In this document: positions 17,650 through 25,715 of the stretch, piece by piece | How the letters are laid out: each line of letters starts with the position of its first letter | Position numbering within the stretch: position 1 is the first letter of the stretch | Origin: Streptomyces albidochromogenes | GTDB lineage: Bacteria > Actinomycetota > Actinomycetes > Streptomycetales > Streptomycetaceae | DNA: 33,034 bases | Direction: 5' to 3' | Assembly (NCBI RefSeq): GCF_005981925.1 | Contig: NZ_VBVX01000038.1 | Coordinates: 1 to 33,034 of the forward strand | Notes under the pieces: model-generated | The model's database searches: none | What the model was told of the DNA's origin: nothing | What the model saw: only the letters and a program-made list of their open reading frames with translations | Made by a program: the position numbers and the translations under genes

Positions 17650-20226
17650 ATGGACAACCGGTACGAGGTCTTCTGCCTCGCCGACAGACAGTTCTACGAG
17701 ACCCCGGACCGTCTCTCGGCGGGGCGGTCCGGCGGTACCGCGTCGACGCCTCTCTTCGAAGTGGCCCAGCGTGAACTCCCGCCCGGGTGGCGCAGATTCG
17801 TCTCCGGCGACTGGATGCACATCAACCCGGTCGACGCGCAGGGCGCCCCGCTGCCCGGCCGGCCGCTCCAGGGCTGGAAGATCCACGTGTCGGCCTGTCT
17901 GGACAACGCGGAGAAGACGGCCGCGAAGGTGTGGGACTACTGCGTCCCGCGTGCCCTGCCGTTCAAGTTCGTGCCCGGGCCGCAGCCGCTGCACCTGCGC
18001 AACTCCAAGTACGCCGGGCGCGGCTCCAGCGGCAAGTTCGTCACCATCTACCCCGCCGACGAGAACGAACTGCACCTCGTGCTCCGGGAGCTGGGCGAAC
18101 TGCTCGACGGCGAGCCGGGACCGTACATCCTCACCGACCTGCGCTGGGGCGACGGCCCGCTGTACGTCCGCTACGGCGGCTTCGCGCACCGCTACTGCGT
18201 CGACGCCAAGGGCGCACTCGTCCCGGCGATCGAGAACGCCGAGGGCACACTCGTCCCGGACCTGCGCGAGCCGTCCTTCCACGTCCCGGACTGGGTGGAG
18301 CTCCCCGCGTTCCTCGCCCCGCACCTCGCGGCCCGCAACGCCACCACCACCAACGACCTGCCGTACCGCATCGACAGCGCCCTGCACTTCTCCAACGGCG
18401 GCGGGGTCTACCTCGGCGAGGACCTGCGCAGCGGCGAGAAGGTGGTCCTCAAGGAGGCGCGGCCGTACGCCGGGCTCGCCGCCGACCGGGCCGACGCCGT
18501 CACCCGCCTGGAGCGGGAACGCACCGCCCTGAAGCGCCTGTCGGGGCTCGGGGTCGCCCCCGAGGCCCGGGACTGGTTCCTGCTCGGCGACCACCGCTTC
18601 CTGGTGATGGACCACCTGCCCGGCCGCACCCTCAACTCCTTCTTCGCGCAGCGCCACCCGCTGCTCGAACCCGAGCCCGACCCGGCCGCCGTCGCCGACT
18701 ACACCCGCTGGGCGCTGCGCATCCACCGCGCGGTCGAGGAAGCGGTCGCCGCCGTGCACAGCCGGGGCGTCGTCTTCAACGACCTGCACATGTTCAACAT
18801 CATGGTCGGGCCGGACGAGGAATCCGTACGCCTCCTGGACTTCGAGGCCGCCGCCGGCGCCGACGAGAACCACCGCCAGGCCATCGCGCACCCCGGCTTC
18901 ATCGCGCCCCGCGAGCGCACCGGCTTCGACGTCGACCTCTACGCCCTCGCCTGCCTTCGCCTCGCGCTCTTCCTGCCGATGACCACGCTGCTGGTCGTCG
19001 ACCGGGACAAGGCCGCGCATCTCGCGGAGGTCGCCGCGCGCCAGTTCCCCGACGTGCCTCGCGCGTTCTTCGACGAGGCGGTCGCCGTGATCCGCGGTAC
19101 GGACCCGGGCGACGAGCGGCCGTACCTGCCCGTGGAGCCCGCCGACTGGCCGGGCGGCCGCGACTCGGTCGCCGCCGGCGTCCTGGCCTCCGCCACGCCC
19201 GGCCGCGACGACCGGCTCTTCCCCGGTGACATCGCCCAGTTCTCCGACGGCGGCGGCCTCGGCATCGCGCACGGCGCCGCCGGGGTCCTGCACGCCCTCG
19301 GCCAGGCCGGCGCGAGCCGGTACGAGGAGGGCGAGGAGTGGCTGCTCGCCCGGACCGCGCCGCCCCCGCTCGGCACACCGCTCGGCCTCTACGACGGGCT
19401 GACCGGCGTCGCCCTCGTCCTCGACGGGCTCGGCCACCGCGAACGGGCCCTCGAACTCGTCCAGCGGGTGCTCGACGAGAAGTGGCAGCGGCTCGTCCCC
19501 GGACTGCACGGAGGACTCGCGGGCGTCGGGCTCGTACTCGCCGAACTGTCCCGCACCACCGGGGAATCGTTCCTGCGTCAGCGGGCCCTCGAAGCCGCGC
19601 AGCTCCTCGCCGACCAGCAGCAGGCCGGCGCAGCCGCCACCGGCAAGCGCACCGGACTGCTGCACGGCGCCACCGGCCCGGCGCTGCTGTTCCTGCGCCT
19701 GTACGAGGACACGGGCGCCCCGCAGCTCCTCGACCTGGCGGCCGGCGCCCTGCGCGCCGACCTCGCGCGCTGCGTCCGCAACAGCGCCGGCACCCTCCTC
19801 GTCGACGAGGGGACGCGGACCATGCCGTACCTCGGAGCCGGGTCCGTCGGCATCGGCATGGTGCTGGACGACTTCCTCTCCCACCGCGAGGACGAGGAGT
19901 TCGAGGCGGCGCGGGCCGGCATCGTACGAGCCGCCCGGTCGCGCTACTACGCCCAGCCCGGGCTGTTCAACGGGCGGGCCGGCATGGCCCTCTACCTGGC
20001 CAGGACCACCGCCCCCGAGGCGCGGCCCGAGCACCTCGCCGCGCAACTGGACGGACTCGGCTGGTACGCGCTGCCGTACGAGGGCCACCTGGCCTTCCCC
20101 GGCGACCAGATGATGCGCCTGTCCATGGACCTGGGCACCGGCGGCGCCGGCGTACTCCTCGCACTGGCAGCGGCGCGCGGCACCGACGCGCACCTGCCCT
20201 TCCTCCCGCCGCTGCGGCGGCCCTAG
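17650..20226 (+). CDS. ramC: Class III lanthipeptide synthetase (LanKC, RamC/AmfT-like)
   Basis: An 858-residue three-domain enzyme that phosphorylates and dehydrates Ser residues of the precursor and cyclises them with Cys. The N-terminal lyase domain includes WKIHVSACLDNAEK, FKFVPG, KYAGRGSSGKFVTIYP and GPYILTDLRWGDGPLYVRYGGF. The kinase domain has Lys268 (VVLKEA), FNDLHMFNIM with Asp378 and LLDFEA with Asp397. The C-terminal LanC-like domain has repeated G-x-x-G elements (GIAHGAAGV, GLYDGLTGV, GLHGGLAGV, GLLHGATGP, GLFNGRAGM) but no zinc-binding CHG motif, as expected for class III. GAGGGGGG precedes ATG 17650. The precursor gene, two ABC exporters and RamR follow, identifying a ram/amf cluster. 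Confidence 0.95.
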   Translation: MDNRYEVFCLADRQFYETPDRLSAGRSGGTASTPLFEVAQRELPPGWRRFVSGDWMHINPVDAQGAPLPGRPLQGWKIHVSACLDNAEKTAAKVWDYCVPRALPFKFVPGPQPLHLRNSKYAGRGSSGKFVTIYPADENELHLVLRELGELLDGEPGPYILTDLRWGDGPLYVRYGGFAHRYCVDAKGALVPAIENAEGTLVPDLREPSFHVPDWVELPAFLAPHLAARNATTTNDLPYRIDSALHFSNGGGVYLGEDLRSGEKVVLKEARPYAGLAADRADAVTRLERERTALKRLSGLGVAPEARDWFLLGDHRFLVMDHLPGRTLNSFFAQRHPLLEPEPDPAAVADYTRWALRIHRAVEEAVAAVHSRGVVFNDLHMFNIMVGPDEESVRLLDFEAAAGADENHRQAIAHPGFIAPRERTGFDVDLYALACLRLALFLPMTTLLVVDRDKAAHLAEVAARQFPDVPRAFFDEAVAVIRGTDPGDERPYLPVEPADWPGGRDSVAAGVLASATPGRDDRLFPGDIAQFSDGGGLGIAHGAAGVLHALGQAGASRYEEGEEWLLARTAPPPLGTPLGLYDGLTGVALVLDGLGHRERALELVQRVLDEKWQRLVPGLHGGLAGVGLVLAELSRTTGESFLRQRALEAAQLLADQQQAGAAATGKRTGLLHGATGPALLFLRLYEDTGAPQLLDLAAGALRADLARCVRNSAGTLLVDEGTRTMPYLGAGSVGIGMVLDDFLSHREDEEFEAARAGIVRAARSRYYAQPGLFNGRAGMALYLARTTAPEARPEHLAAQLDGLGWYALPYEGHLAFPGDQMMRLSMDLGTGGAGVLLALAAARGTDAHLPFLPPLRRP

Positions 20227-20308
20227 AACCGGTGCGGCCCCGACCCGGAGCCGTACCGCCCCAAAGAAACCCCGTCCCCACGGGAACGGACAACCGAAGG
20301 GAACCACC

Positions 20309-20428
20309 ATGGCACTTCTCGACCTTCAGAGCCTGGACACGCCCGAGACCGACGGCGGCGACCAGAGCAGCCTGAGCCTGCTGGCGTGCGACAAGCACAG
20401 CTCCAACAGCTTCCTGCTGTGTCTGTGA
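20309..20428 (+). CDS. ramS: SapB/AmfS-like class III lanthipeptide precursor
   Basis: A 39-residue peptide. The leader begins MALLDLQSLDTPETDGGDQ, containing the conserved LLDLQ helix of SapB/AmfS precursors. The core carries two S-x2-S-x3-C ring motifs: S20-x2-S23-x3-C27 (SSLSLLAC) and S31-x2-S34-x3-C38 (SSNSFLLC), joined by DKH and ending in Leu39. SapB has the same two-ring plan with a shorter GD-type linker, so the mature product should be an amphiphilic two-ring surfactant with a more charged linker. GAAGGGAA precedes the ATG. It lies 82 bases after ramC and is followed by a strong hairpin, so it can be made in excess over the transporters. Such peptides help aerial hyphae break surface tension. 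Confidence 0.93.
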   Translation: MALLDLQSLDTPETDGGDQSSLSLLACDKHSSNSFLLCL

Positions 20429-20472
20429 CGTCACGCCGGTGACGTCGAGCCTGTGACGTCCTGTCGGTGACG
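20425..20472 (+). repeat. Four 14-bp repeats starting at the ramS stop codon
   Basis: GTGACG(TC) begins at 20425, 20439, 20453 and 20467, an exact 14-base period, with alternating CTGTGACGTC and CGGTGACGTC units. The first copy contains the ramS stop codon and the palindrome GTGACGTCAC. Function unknown; it lies just before the ramS/ramA hairpin. Confidence 0.7.
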
Positions 20473-20505
20473 CAGCGAGAGACTCCACGGCGCACCGACA
20501 GAGAT

Positions 20506-20539
20506 GCGGCCCCGGTGGCACCACGCCCACCGGGGCCGC
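20506..20539 (+). terminator. Strong hairpin between ramS and ramA
   Basis: A perfect 13-bp stem (GCGGCCCCGGTGG / CCACCGGGGCCGC) around an 8-base loop, 28 bases before the ramA start. It probably attenuates transcription so that the precursor transcript exceeds the exporter transcript; no U tract is present. Confidence 0.8.
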
Positions 20540-20567
20540 ACATCTGCCCGCACGAGGAAGGCCGACG

Positions 20568-22325
20568 GTGACGCGCACGGACCCCGAACCCGACCAGGCC
20601 CGCGCGGCCGACCGGCTGCTGCGCGACTGCGTCCGCCACAGCGCGGCCCCCGGCACCGCGATCCTGGTCCTGAGCACCCTGGGAGCGGCGACCGGCCTGG
20701 CGCTGCCCGCCGTGCTCGGCCGCACCCTGGACCTGCTGCTCTCCGGGCGCCCCGCCACCGGCTGGCTGACCGCCTGCGCCGCGCTCACCTGCCTGCTCGT
20801 CGTCGTCGACGCGCTCGACGGCGTCCTGACCGGCACCACCAACGCCCGCTCCACCGCCTGGCTGCGCCGACGGCTCCTGCGCCACGTCGTGGCCGCCGGG
20901 CAGCGCACCACGGACCGCACACCGCCCGGCGACGTCGTCTCCCGCCTGGTCGGCAACGCGGCGCACGCCGGCGGCGCCCCGGCCGCGCTCGCCGGCACCC
21001 TGGCCGCCGTCGTCACCCCCGTCGGCGGGCTCGTCGCCCTCGCGCTCGTCGACCTGTGGACGGCCGGCGCGTTCCTCGTCGGCATGCCGGTGCTCGCCCT
21101 GCTCCTGAAGACCTTCGTCCGCGAATCGGGCGACAGCGTGGCGCGCTACCAGGAGAGCCAGGGCGAGATCGCCGCCCGCCTCGTCGAGGCCGTGGGCGGC
21201 GCCCGTACGATCGCCGCCGCCGGCACCGCCCGCCGCGAACAGGCCCGCGTCCTGGAGCCGCTCGCCGCCCTCAGCGCCCAGGGCTACCGCATGTGGCGGG
21301 TCCAGGGCCGCTCCACCGCGCAGGCCGCCGTGATCGTGCCGCTGCTCCAGATCGCCGTGCTCGCCGTGGCCGGCGCCCGCCTCGCCGCCGGGGAACTCTC
21401 AGTGGGCGGACTGCTCGCCGCCGCGCGGTACGCCGCGCTCGCCACCGGCATCGGCATGCTCGTCGGCCGGTTGAACGGCCTGGTGCGCAGCCGGGGCGCC
21501 GCCCGCCGCCTCGCCGGGCTGCTCGCCGTGCCGGCCACCGCGCACGGGGACGCGACGCTCCCGGCCGGCGACGGGACGCTGGAGCTGCGCGGCGTCACGG
21601 TGGCCCGGGGGGACCGCACGATCCTCGTCGGCGTCGACCTGACCGTGCCCGGCGGCACCTCCCTCGCCCTCGTCGGCCGCTCCGGCTCCGGCAAGTCCAC
21701 CCTCGCCGAGGTCGCGGGCCGCCTCGCCGACCCCGACGCGGGCACGGTCACGCTCGACGGCGTACCGCTGCGGGACCTGCCCCACGACGTGCTGCGCCGG
21801 GCGGTCGGCCAGGCGTTCGAGCGGCCCGCGCTGCTCGGCGGCACGATCGGCGGCACCATCGCCTTCGGCGCAAGCGAACCGGACGCGCGGGCCGTGCGGG
21901 AAGCGGCCCGCACCGCCTGCGCCGACGACTTCGTACGCCGCCTCCCGCACGGCTACGACACCCCGTGCGACGAGGCGCCGCTCTCCGGCGGCGAGGCCCA
22001 ACGCCTCGGGCTCGCCCGGGCCTTCGCGCACCCCGGGCGGCTGCTGATCCTCGACGACGCGACCTCCAGCCTCGACACGGTCACCGAACTGCGGGTGGGC
22101 GAGGCCCTGACCCGTCAGGCCGGTGTCCGTACCCGCCTGATCGTCGCGCACCGGGCCGCGACCGCGGCCCGCGCCGACCAGGTGGCCTGGCTGGACGAGG
22201 GCCGCGTCCGGGCGGTGGGGCCGCACGCCCGGCTCTGGCACGAACGAAGCGACTACCGGGCGGTCTTCGCGGACGCGGACGCGGCGCCCGACGACGGAAC
22301 GGACCGGCCGGCCCATGACGACTGA
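20568..22325 (+). CDS. ramA: ABC exporter half-transporter of the ram cluster (RamA-like)
   Basis: A 585-residue half-transporter with a membrane domain (about residues 25-310) and an ATPase domain with GRSGSGKST (Lys376), signature LSGGEAQRLGLA (from residue 472) and LLILDDATSSLD. The GTG at 20568 follows GAGGAAGG. Its last 11 bases overlap the second transporter gene. With that partner it should export the modified SapB-like peptide; no protease domain is present, so leader removal occurs elsewhere. Confidence 0.92.
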   Translation: MTRTDPEPDQARAADRLLRDCVRHSAAPGTAILVLSTLGAATGLALPAVLGRTLDLLLSGRPATGWLTACAALTCLLVVVDALDGVLTGTTNARSTAWLRRRLLRHVVAAGQRTTDRTPPGDVVSRLVGNAAHAGGAPAALAGTLAAVVTPVGGLVALALVDLWTAGAFLVGMPVLALLLKTFVRESGDSVARYQESQGEIAARLVEAVGGARTIAAAGTARREQARVLEPLAALSAQGYRMWRVQGRSTAQAAVIVPLLQIAVLAVAGARLAAGELSVGGLLAAARYAALATGIGMLVGRLNGLVRSRGAARRLAGLLAVPATAHGDATLPAGDGTLELRGVTVARGDRTILVGVDLTVPGGTSLALVGRSGSGKSTLAEVAGRLADPDAGTVTLDGVPLRDLPHDVLRRAVGQAFERPALLGGTIGGTIAFGASEPDARAVREAARTACADDFVRRLPHGYDTPCDEAPLSGGEAQRLGLARAFAHPGRLLILDDATSSLDTVTELRVGEALTRQAGVRTRLIVAHRAATAARADQVAWLDEGRVRAVGPHARLWHERSDYRAVFADADAAPDDGTDRPAHDD

Positions 22326-24225
22326 CGCACCCTCCCGCACCCCCCGCCTGCGCACCCGGGGCCTGCGCTTCCTGAACCGGCGGCGCCCCGTACTGGCCAG
22401 GCTGGCGGGCTGGTCGCTGCTCGAAGCCGGGCAGACCTTCCTCTTCGGGTACGCCCTCGCCCGCGCCCTCGACCACGGCTTCCTGGCCGGGGACACCGCC
22501 GTCGGGGTCGGCTGGCTGGCGGCCGCGGCGGTGGCCGTGGCGGCCGGGGCGTACGGCACCGGGCGGGTCTTCCTCGCCGTGTCCGCGCTGGTGGAACCCC
22601 TGCGCGACGGCCTGGTGCGCCGGGTCGTCGGCCGCGCCCTCGCGGAGGCCGACCACGGGGCGGTGTCCCGGCTCACCCATCAGGTGGAGATCGCCCGGGA
22701 CACCTTCGCCGGCCTGGTGATGGTCTCCCGCTCGTTCGTCTTCACGGCGGCCGGAGCCCTGGCCGGGCTCGCGTCGCTCGCGCCCGCCCTGCTGCTGGTC
22801 GTGGTGCCGCCGCTGGTCCTGGGGCTGGCCCTGTTCCTCGTGACGCTGCGCCCGATGGCCCGCCGCCAGGAGACGTTCCTCGCCGCCGACGAGGCGGTCG
22901 CCCAAGTGCTGGACGCGACCGCCGCCGGGCTGCGGGACATCACCGCGGCGGGGGCGGAGGCACGGACGGCCGCCGGGGCGGACGCCCGGTTCGACGCCGA
23001 GTACCGCGCCGCCCGCACCCTCGCCCGCTGGGGAGTGGTGCGGGTGCTGGCGGTGGCGGTGGCCGGCCGGCTGCCGGTGGTCCTGCTGCTGCTGACCGCA
23101 CCCTGGCTGCTGCGCCGGGGCGTGACGCCCGGCGACCTGGTGGGCGCGCTCACGTACCTCATGTACGCCCTGGTCCCGGCCCTCCAGAGCCTGATGCAGG
23201 CCCTCGGCACGGCCGGCTCCCGCCTGACGGTGGTCCTGCGCCGCCTGACCGACGGCGGGAACGGGCCCTCGGCGTCCCCGGCCGCCGGGCCGTCGGGGGC
23301 GGGCGCGCTCCCGGGCGCGCGGGCGGGCGCGGCACGGGGCGAGGCGGCGCTGTCGGGCTCCGCCGGGCGGGAGCGGCCGGCGGTGGAGCTGCGCGGGGTC
23401 ACGTTCGCCTACGGGCCGCACGCCGAACCGGTGTTCCGGGGGCTGGATCTCGCCGTACCGGCCGGCGGGCGGCTCACCGTCGTCGGGCCGAGCGGCATCG
23501 GCAAGTCCACGCTGACCGCTCTCGTCGCCGGGCTGCTGGTGCCGGACGAGGGCGAGGTCCTGCTCCGCGGCGAGCCGGTGCGCGCCGCCGCGCACCTGCG
23601 GGCGCTCGTGCCCCAGGAGGCGTACGTCTTCTCGGGCGCCCTGCGCGACAACCTCACCTACCTGTGCCCGGACCCGCCGCCCGATTCCGCCGTGCTCGCC
23701 TCGGCCCGGGCGGTCGGGGCGTACGACCTGCTCCTGCGGCTCGGCGGCCTGGACGCCGTCGTGGCGCCGGGCCGTCTGTCGGCGGGCGAGCGGCAGTTGA
23801 TCGCGCTCGCCCGCTCCCATCTGGCCCCGGTGGGCGTCGTCCTGCTCGACGAGGCGACCTGTCACCTCGACCCGGCCGCCGAGGCCCGCGCGGAGCGCGC
23901 CTTCGCCGAGCGCCCCGGCACCACGCTGATCGTCGTCGCCCACCGGATCAGCTCCGCCCGGCGCGCCGACCGGGTGCTCGTGATGGACGGTACGCACGCC
24001 CTGTGCGGCACCCACGACGAGCTGATCCGGCGCTCCGCGCTCTACCGCGACCTGGCCGGCGGCTGGTCAGAGCCAGCCGGCGCCCTGGGAGATGCGGATG
24101 GCGTCCACGCGGTTGCGGGCCCCGGTCTTGCGGGTGATGGCGGCCATGTAGTTGCGCACCGTGCCGTTGGTCAGGTGCAGGCTGTGGGCGATCTCGGTGA
24201 CGCCCGCCCCCTCGGCGGCCAGTGA
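22315..24225 (+). CDS. ramB: ABC exporter half-transporter of the ram cluster (RamB-like), with antisense tail
   Basis: A 636-residue half-transporter: membrane domain (about 25-310), a Pro/Gly/Ala-rich linker (about 320-350), and an ATPase domain with GPSGIGKST (Lys397), a degenerate signature LSAGERQLIALA and VVLLDEATCHLDP. Family-like sequence ends near residue 584 (SALYRDLAGGW). No stop occurs there, and the frame continues 52 residues through the 3' end of the convergent ramR gene. This tail is a Gly/Ala/Val-rich sequence without motifs, presumably a non-conserved extension. A missing stop by mutation or a sequence error near 24064-24069 is the alternative. Confidence 0.88.
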   Translation: MTTDAPSRTPRLRTRGLRFLNRRRPVLARLAGWSLLEAGQTFLFGYALARALDHGFLAGDTAVGVGWLAAAAVAVAAGAYGTGRVFLAVSALVEPLRDGLVRRVVGRALAEADHGAVSRLTHQVEIARDTFAGLVMVSRSFVFTAAGALAGLASLAPALLLVVVPPLVLGLALFLVTLRPMARRQETFLAADEAVAQVLDATAAGLRDITAAGAEARTAAGADARFDAEYRAARTLARWGVVRVLAVAVAGRLPVVLLLLTAPWLLRRGVTPGDLVGALTYLMYALVPALQSLMQALGTAGSRLTVVLRRLTDGGNGPSASPAAGPSGAGALPGARAGAARGEAALSGSAGRERPAVELRGVTFAYGPHAEPVFRGLDLAVPAGGRLTVVGPSGIGKSTLTALVAGLLVPDEGEVLLRGEPVRAAAHLRALVPQEAYVFSGALRDNLTYLCPDPPPDSAVLASARAVGAYDLLLRLGGLDAVVAPGRLSAGERQLIALARSHLAPVGVVLLDEATCHLDPAAEARAERAFAERPGTTLIVVAHRISSARRADRVLVMDGTHALCGTHDELIRRSALYRDLAGGWSEPAGALGDADGVHAVAGPGLAGDGGHVVAHRAVGQVQAVGDLGDARPLGGQ

Positions 24226-24738
24226 CAGCACGCTCAGCTCGCGGGTGGTGAGCGGGCTGCGCGCGGCCTCCAGGAACTCGCACGCGAGCAGGTCGTCGAC
24301 GAAGCGCTCCCCGGCGGCCACCCGCCGTATCCCGTGGAGCAGCCGCTCGGCGGGGGCGTTCTTGCTGACGTATCCCTGGGCGTCGGCCTCGTGGGCCCGC
24401 CGCAGCAGCCCGGGCTTTCCGGCCGGGGCCAGGACGAGCAGCGCGCAGTCCGGGTACGCGCCCTGAGGGCCCGACACCTCGGCCGCCGCGGCCAGGGCCG
24501 GCGACCCCGGTCCCTCCGTGTCCGCCACGCAGACGTGCGGCTGTAACGACCGGGCGATGCCCAGGGCGCCCGCCGACCCGCCGGCGGATATCTCGATGTC
24601 GGGCTCCTTTTCGAGCAGGGCGGCCAGGCCGGACCGCATCAGACTGATGTCGTGCACGAGAAGAACATGGATCACGCCGCTCACTGCCTGCACTGCCTGC
24701 TCCCCCTGGGGTACCGATGCGCAACGCTGCATGGACAT
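24067..24738 (-). CDS. ramR: RamR/AmfR-type response regulator
   Basis: A 223-residue NarL/FixJ-type regulator. The receiver domain (VIHVLLVHDISLMRSGLAALL) has His29-Asp30 where most receivers have two acids, keeps Asp73 (VCVADTEG), and has the conserved Lys in YVSKNAP. The C-terminal LuxR-type HTH reads LTTRELSVLSLAAEG, VTEIAHSLHLTNGTVRNYMAAITRKTGARNRVDAIR. The reduced acid pocket fits RamR-like regulators, which may not depend on classical phosphorylation. ATG 24738 is chosen, since upstream in-frame codons lack family similarity. It should activate the ramC promoter. Its 3' end overlaps the ramB frame by 159 bases. Confidence 0.92.
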   Translation of the reverse strand: MSMQRCASVPQGEQAVQAVSGVIHVLLVHDISLMRSGLAALLEKEPDIEISAGGSAGALGIARSLQPHVCVADTEGPGSPALAAAAEVSGPQGAYPDCALLVLAPAGKPGLLRRAHEADAQGYVSKNAPAERLLHGIRRVAAGERFVDDLLACEFLEAARSPLTTRELSVLSLAAEGAGVTEIAHSLHLTNGTVRNYMAAITRKTGARNRVDAIRISQGAGWL

Positions 24739-24847
24739 GGCACGTCGCTCATTAGTACCCGGGACGGTCGATGTCACGGGTGCGGAATCAGGCCAATGGG
24801 GAGCGCAGGAGGGGCGCGGCGGGCGCACTTGCTCCCTTCGTGCGCCT

Positions 24848-24862
24848 GTTACCGGCGGTAAC
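24848..24862. promoter_or_regulatory. Perfect palindrome upstream of ramR
   Basis: GTTACCGGCGGTAAC is an inverted repeat with perfect 6-bp arms and a 3-base centre, between the kstR stop and the ramR start, about 110 bases before the latter. It may be an operator for ramR. Regulator unknown. Confidence 0.45.
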
Positions 24863-24873
24863 GAGGGTCTGGC

Positions 24874-25485
24874 TCAGCGTGGTTCGGGACCGGTCAGGTC
24901 AATCAGCCGGCACACCGTCTCGATGTCGATCTTCACCTGCGCGATCGAGGCCCGGCCGGAGAGCCAGGTGATCAGCGCCGAGTGCCAGGTGTGCTCGATG
25001 ACCCTGACCGCCGACAGCTGCTCCGGGTCCGGCGGGCCCGGCAGGTCCATCGCGTCCAGGATGATCGCCGTCGTCTGGCGCGAGACCGTGTCCACCTCGG
25101 GGCTGACGCTGCGGTCCGCGAAGGTCAGTGCCCGCACCATCGCGTCCGCGAGCTGCGGTTCCCGCTGGAGGGCCCGGAAGGCGCGCATCAGCGTCTCGGC
25201 GACGCGCTCGGCCGCGCTCTCGCCCGCCGGGGGCCGCTTGCGCAGCGTGGTGTGCAGGTGCTGGAGCTGGTCCTGCATGGTGGCGACCAGCAGGTGCACC
25301 TTGGACGGGAAGTAGCGGTACAGGGTGCCCAGCGCGACGCCCGCGGCCTCGGCCACCTCGCGCATCTGCACGGCGTCGAAGCCGCCCCGGCTGGCCAGCT
25401 GGGCGCTGGCGTGCAGGATGCGGCGGCGGCGCGCCTCCTGGCGTTCCGTCAGTGGCGGCGACGAGGGCTTGACTTCCGCTGTCAT
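24874..25485 (-). CDS. kstR: TetR-family regulator of steroid catabolism (KstR)
   Basis: A 203-residue TetR regulator. The DNA-binding region GGFDAVQMREVAEAAGVALGTLYRYFPSKVHLLVATM is almost the mycobacterial KstR sequence. The ligand domain also follows KstR (AMVRALTFADRSVSPEVD, WHSALITWLSGRAS). KstR represses sterol catabolic genes and is released by a cholesterol-derived CoA thioester. The start MTAEVKPSSPPLTERQEARRRRIL at 25485 is preferred; ATG 25494 is a close alternative. A perfect KstR box (25648-25661) lies in the promoter shared with the divergent glycosyltransferase, suggesting autoregulation. Close KstR homologs in Streptomyces are expected to act on the boxes found elsewhere in this window. 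Confidence 0.93.
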   Translation of the reverse strand: MTAEVKPSSPPLTERQEARRRRILHASAQLASRGGFDAVQMREVAEAAGVALGTLYRYFPSKVHLLVATMQDQLQHLHTTLRKRPPAGESAAERVAETLMRAFRALQREPQLADAMVRALTFADRSVSPEVDTVSRQTTAIILDAMDLPGPPDPEQLSAVRVIEHTWHSALITWLSGRASIAQVKIDIETVCRLIDLTGPEPR

Positions 25486-25647
25486 GCGTCCCATTCCATG
25501 GCATTTGTCCGTACGCCGGGTGTGGAGGGCCGGGGCCCCCGGGTGGCACAGCATGGCAGGGCGCCGGTCGTGGCGCGAATCACCTGATCCGGCGCTCACG
25601 GCGGCTCTACCTGCCGGTAGATTCAGAGCTCGTCGGACGTTCGATAC

Positions 25648-25661
25648 TGAAACTTGTTCTA
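25648..25661. promoter_or_regulatory. Perfect KstR box between kstR and the glycosyltransferase operon
   Basis: TGAAACTTGTTCTA matches TNNAACNNGTTNNA at every fixed position. It lies 163 bases upstream of the kstR start and 54 bases upstream of the chosen glycosyltransferase start, which fits repression of the latter better than of kstR. Confidence 0.75.
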
Positions 25662-25715
25662 GGTTAGCGCCAGCGGCTACGCTCCGGCCAAAGAGCAGTG
25701 AGAAGGGGGCCGGGA

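Noticed and set aside
17569..20310. A 913-codon open frame antisense to ramC, and similar long frames such as 7804-9648 (+) and 2787-4097 (+)
   Set aside because: They lie opposite well-supported genes, have Arg/Gly/Ala-heavy compositions and no motifs; high third-position GC creates such frames.
20425..20434. GTGACGTCAC as a CRE-like or Crp-like site
   Set aside because: It contains the ramS stop codon and is better described as the first unit of the 14-bp repeats.
24637..24649. Palindrome CATCAGACTGATG, with half-sites like the class 2 operator
   Set aside because: It lies within the ramR receiver coding sequence and has inverted half-site order and different spacing, so it is probably chance.
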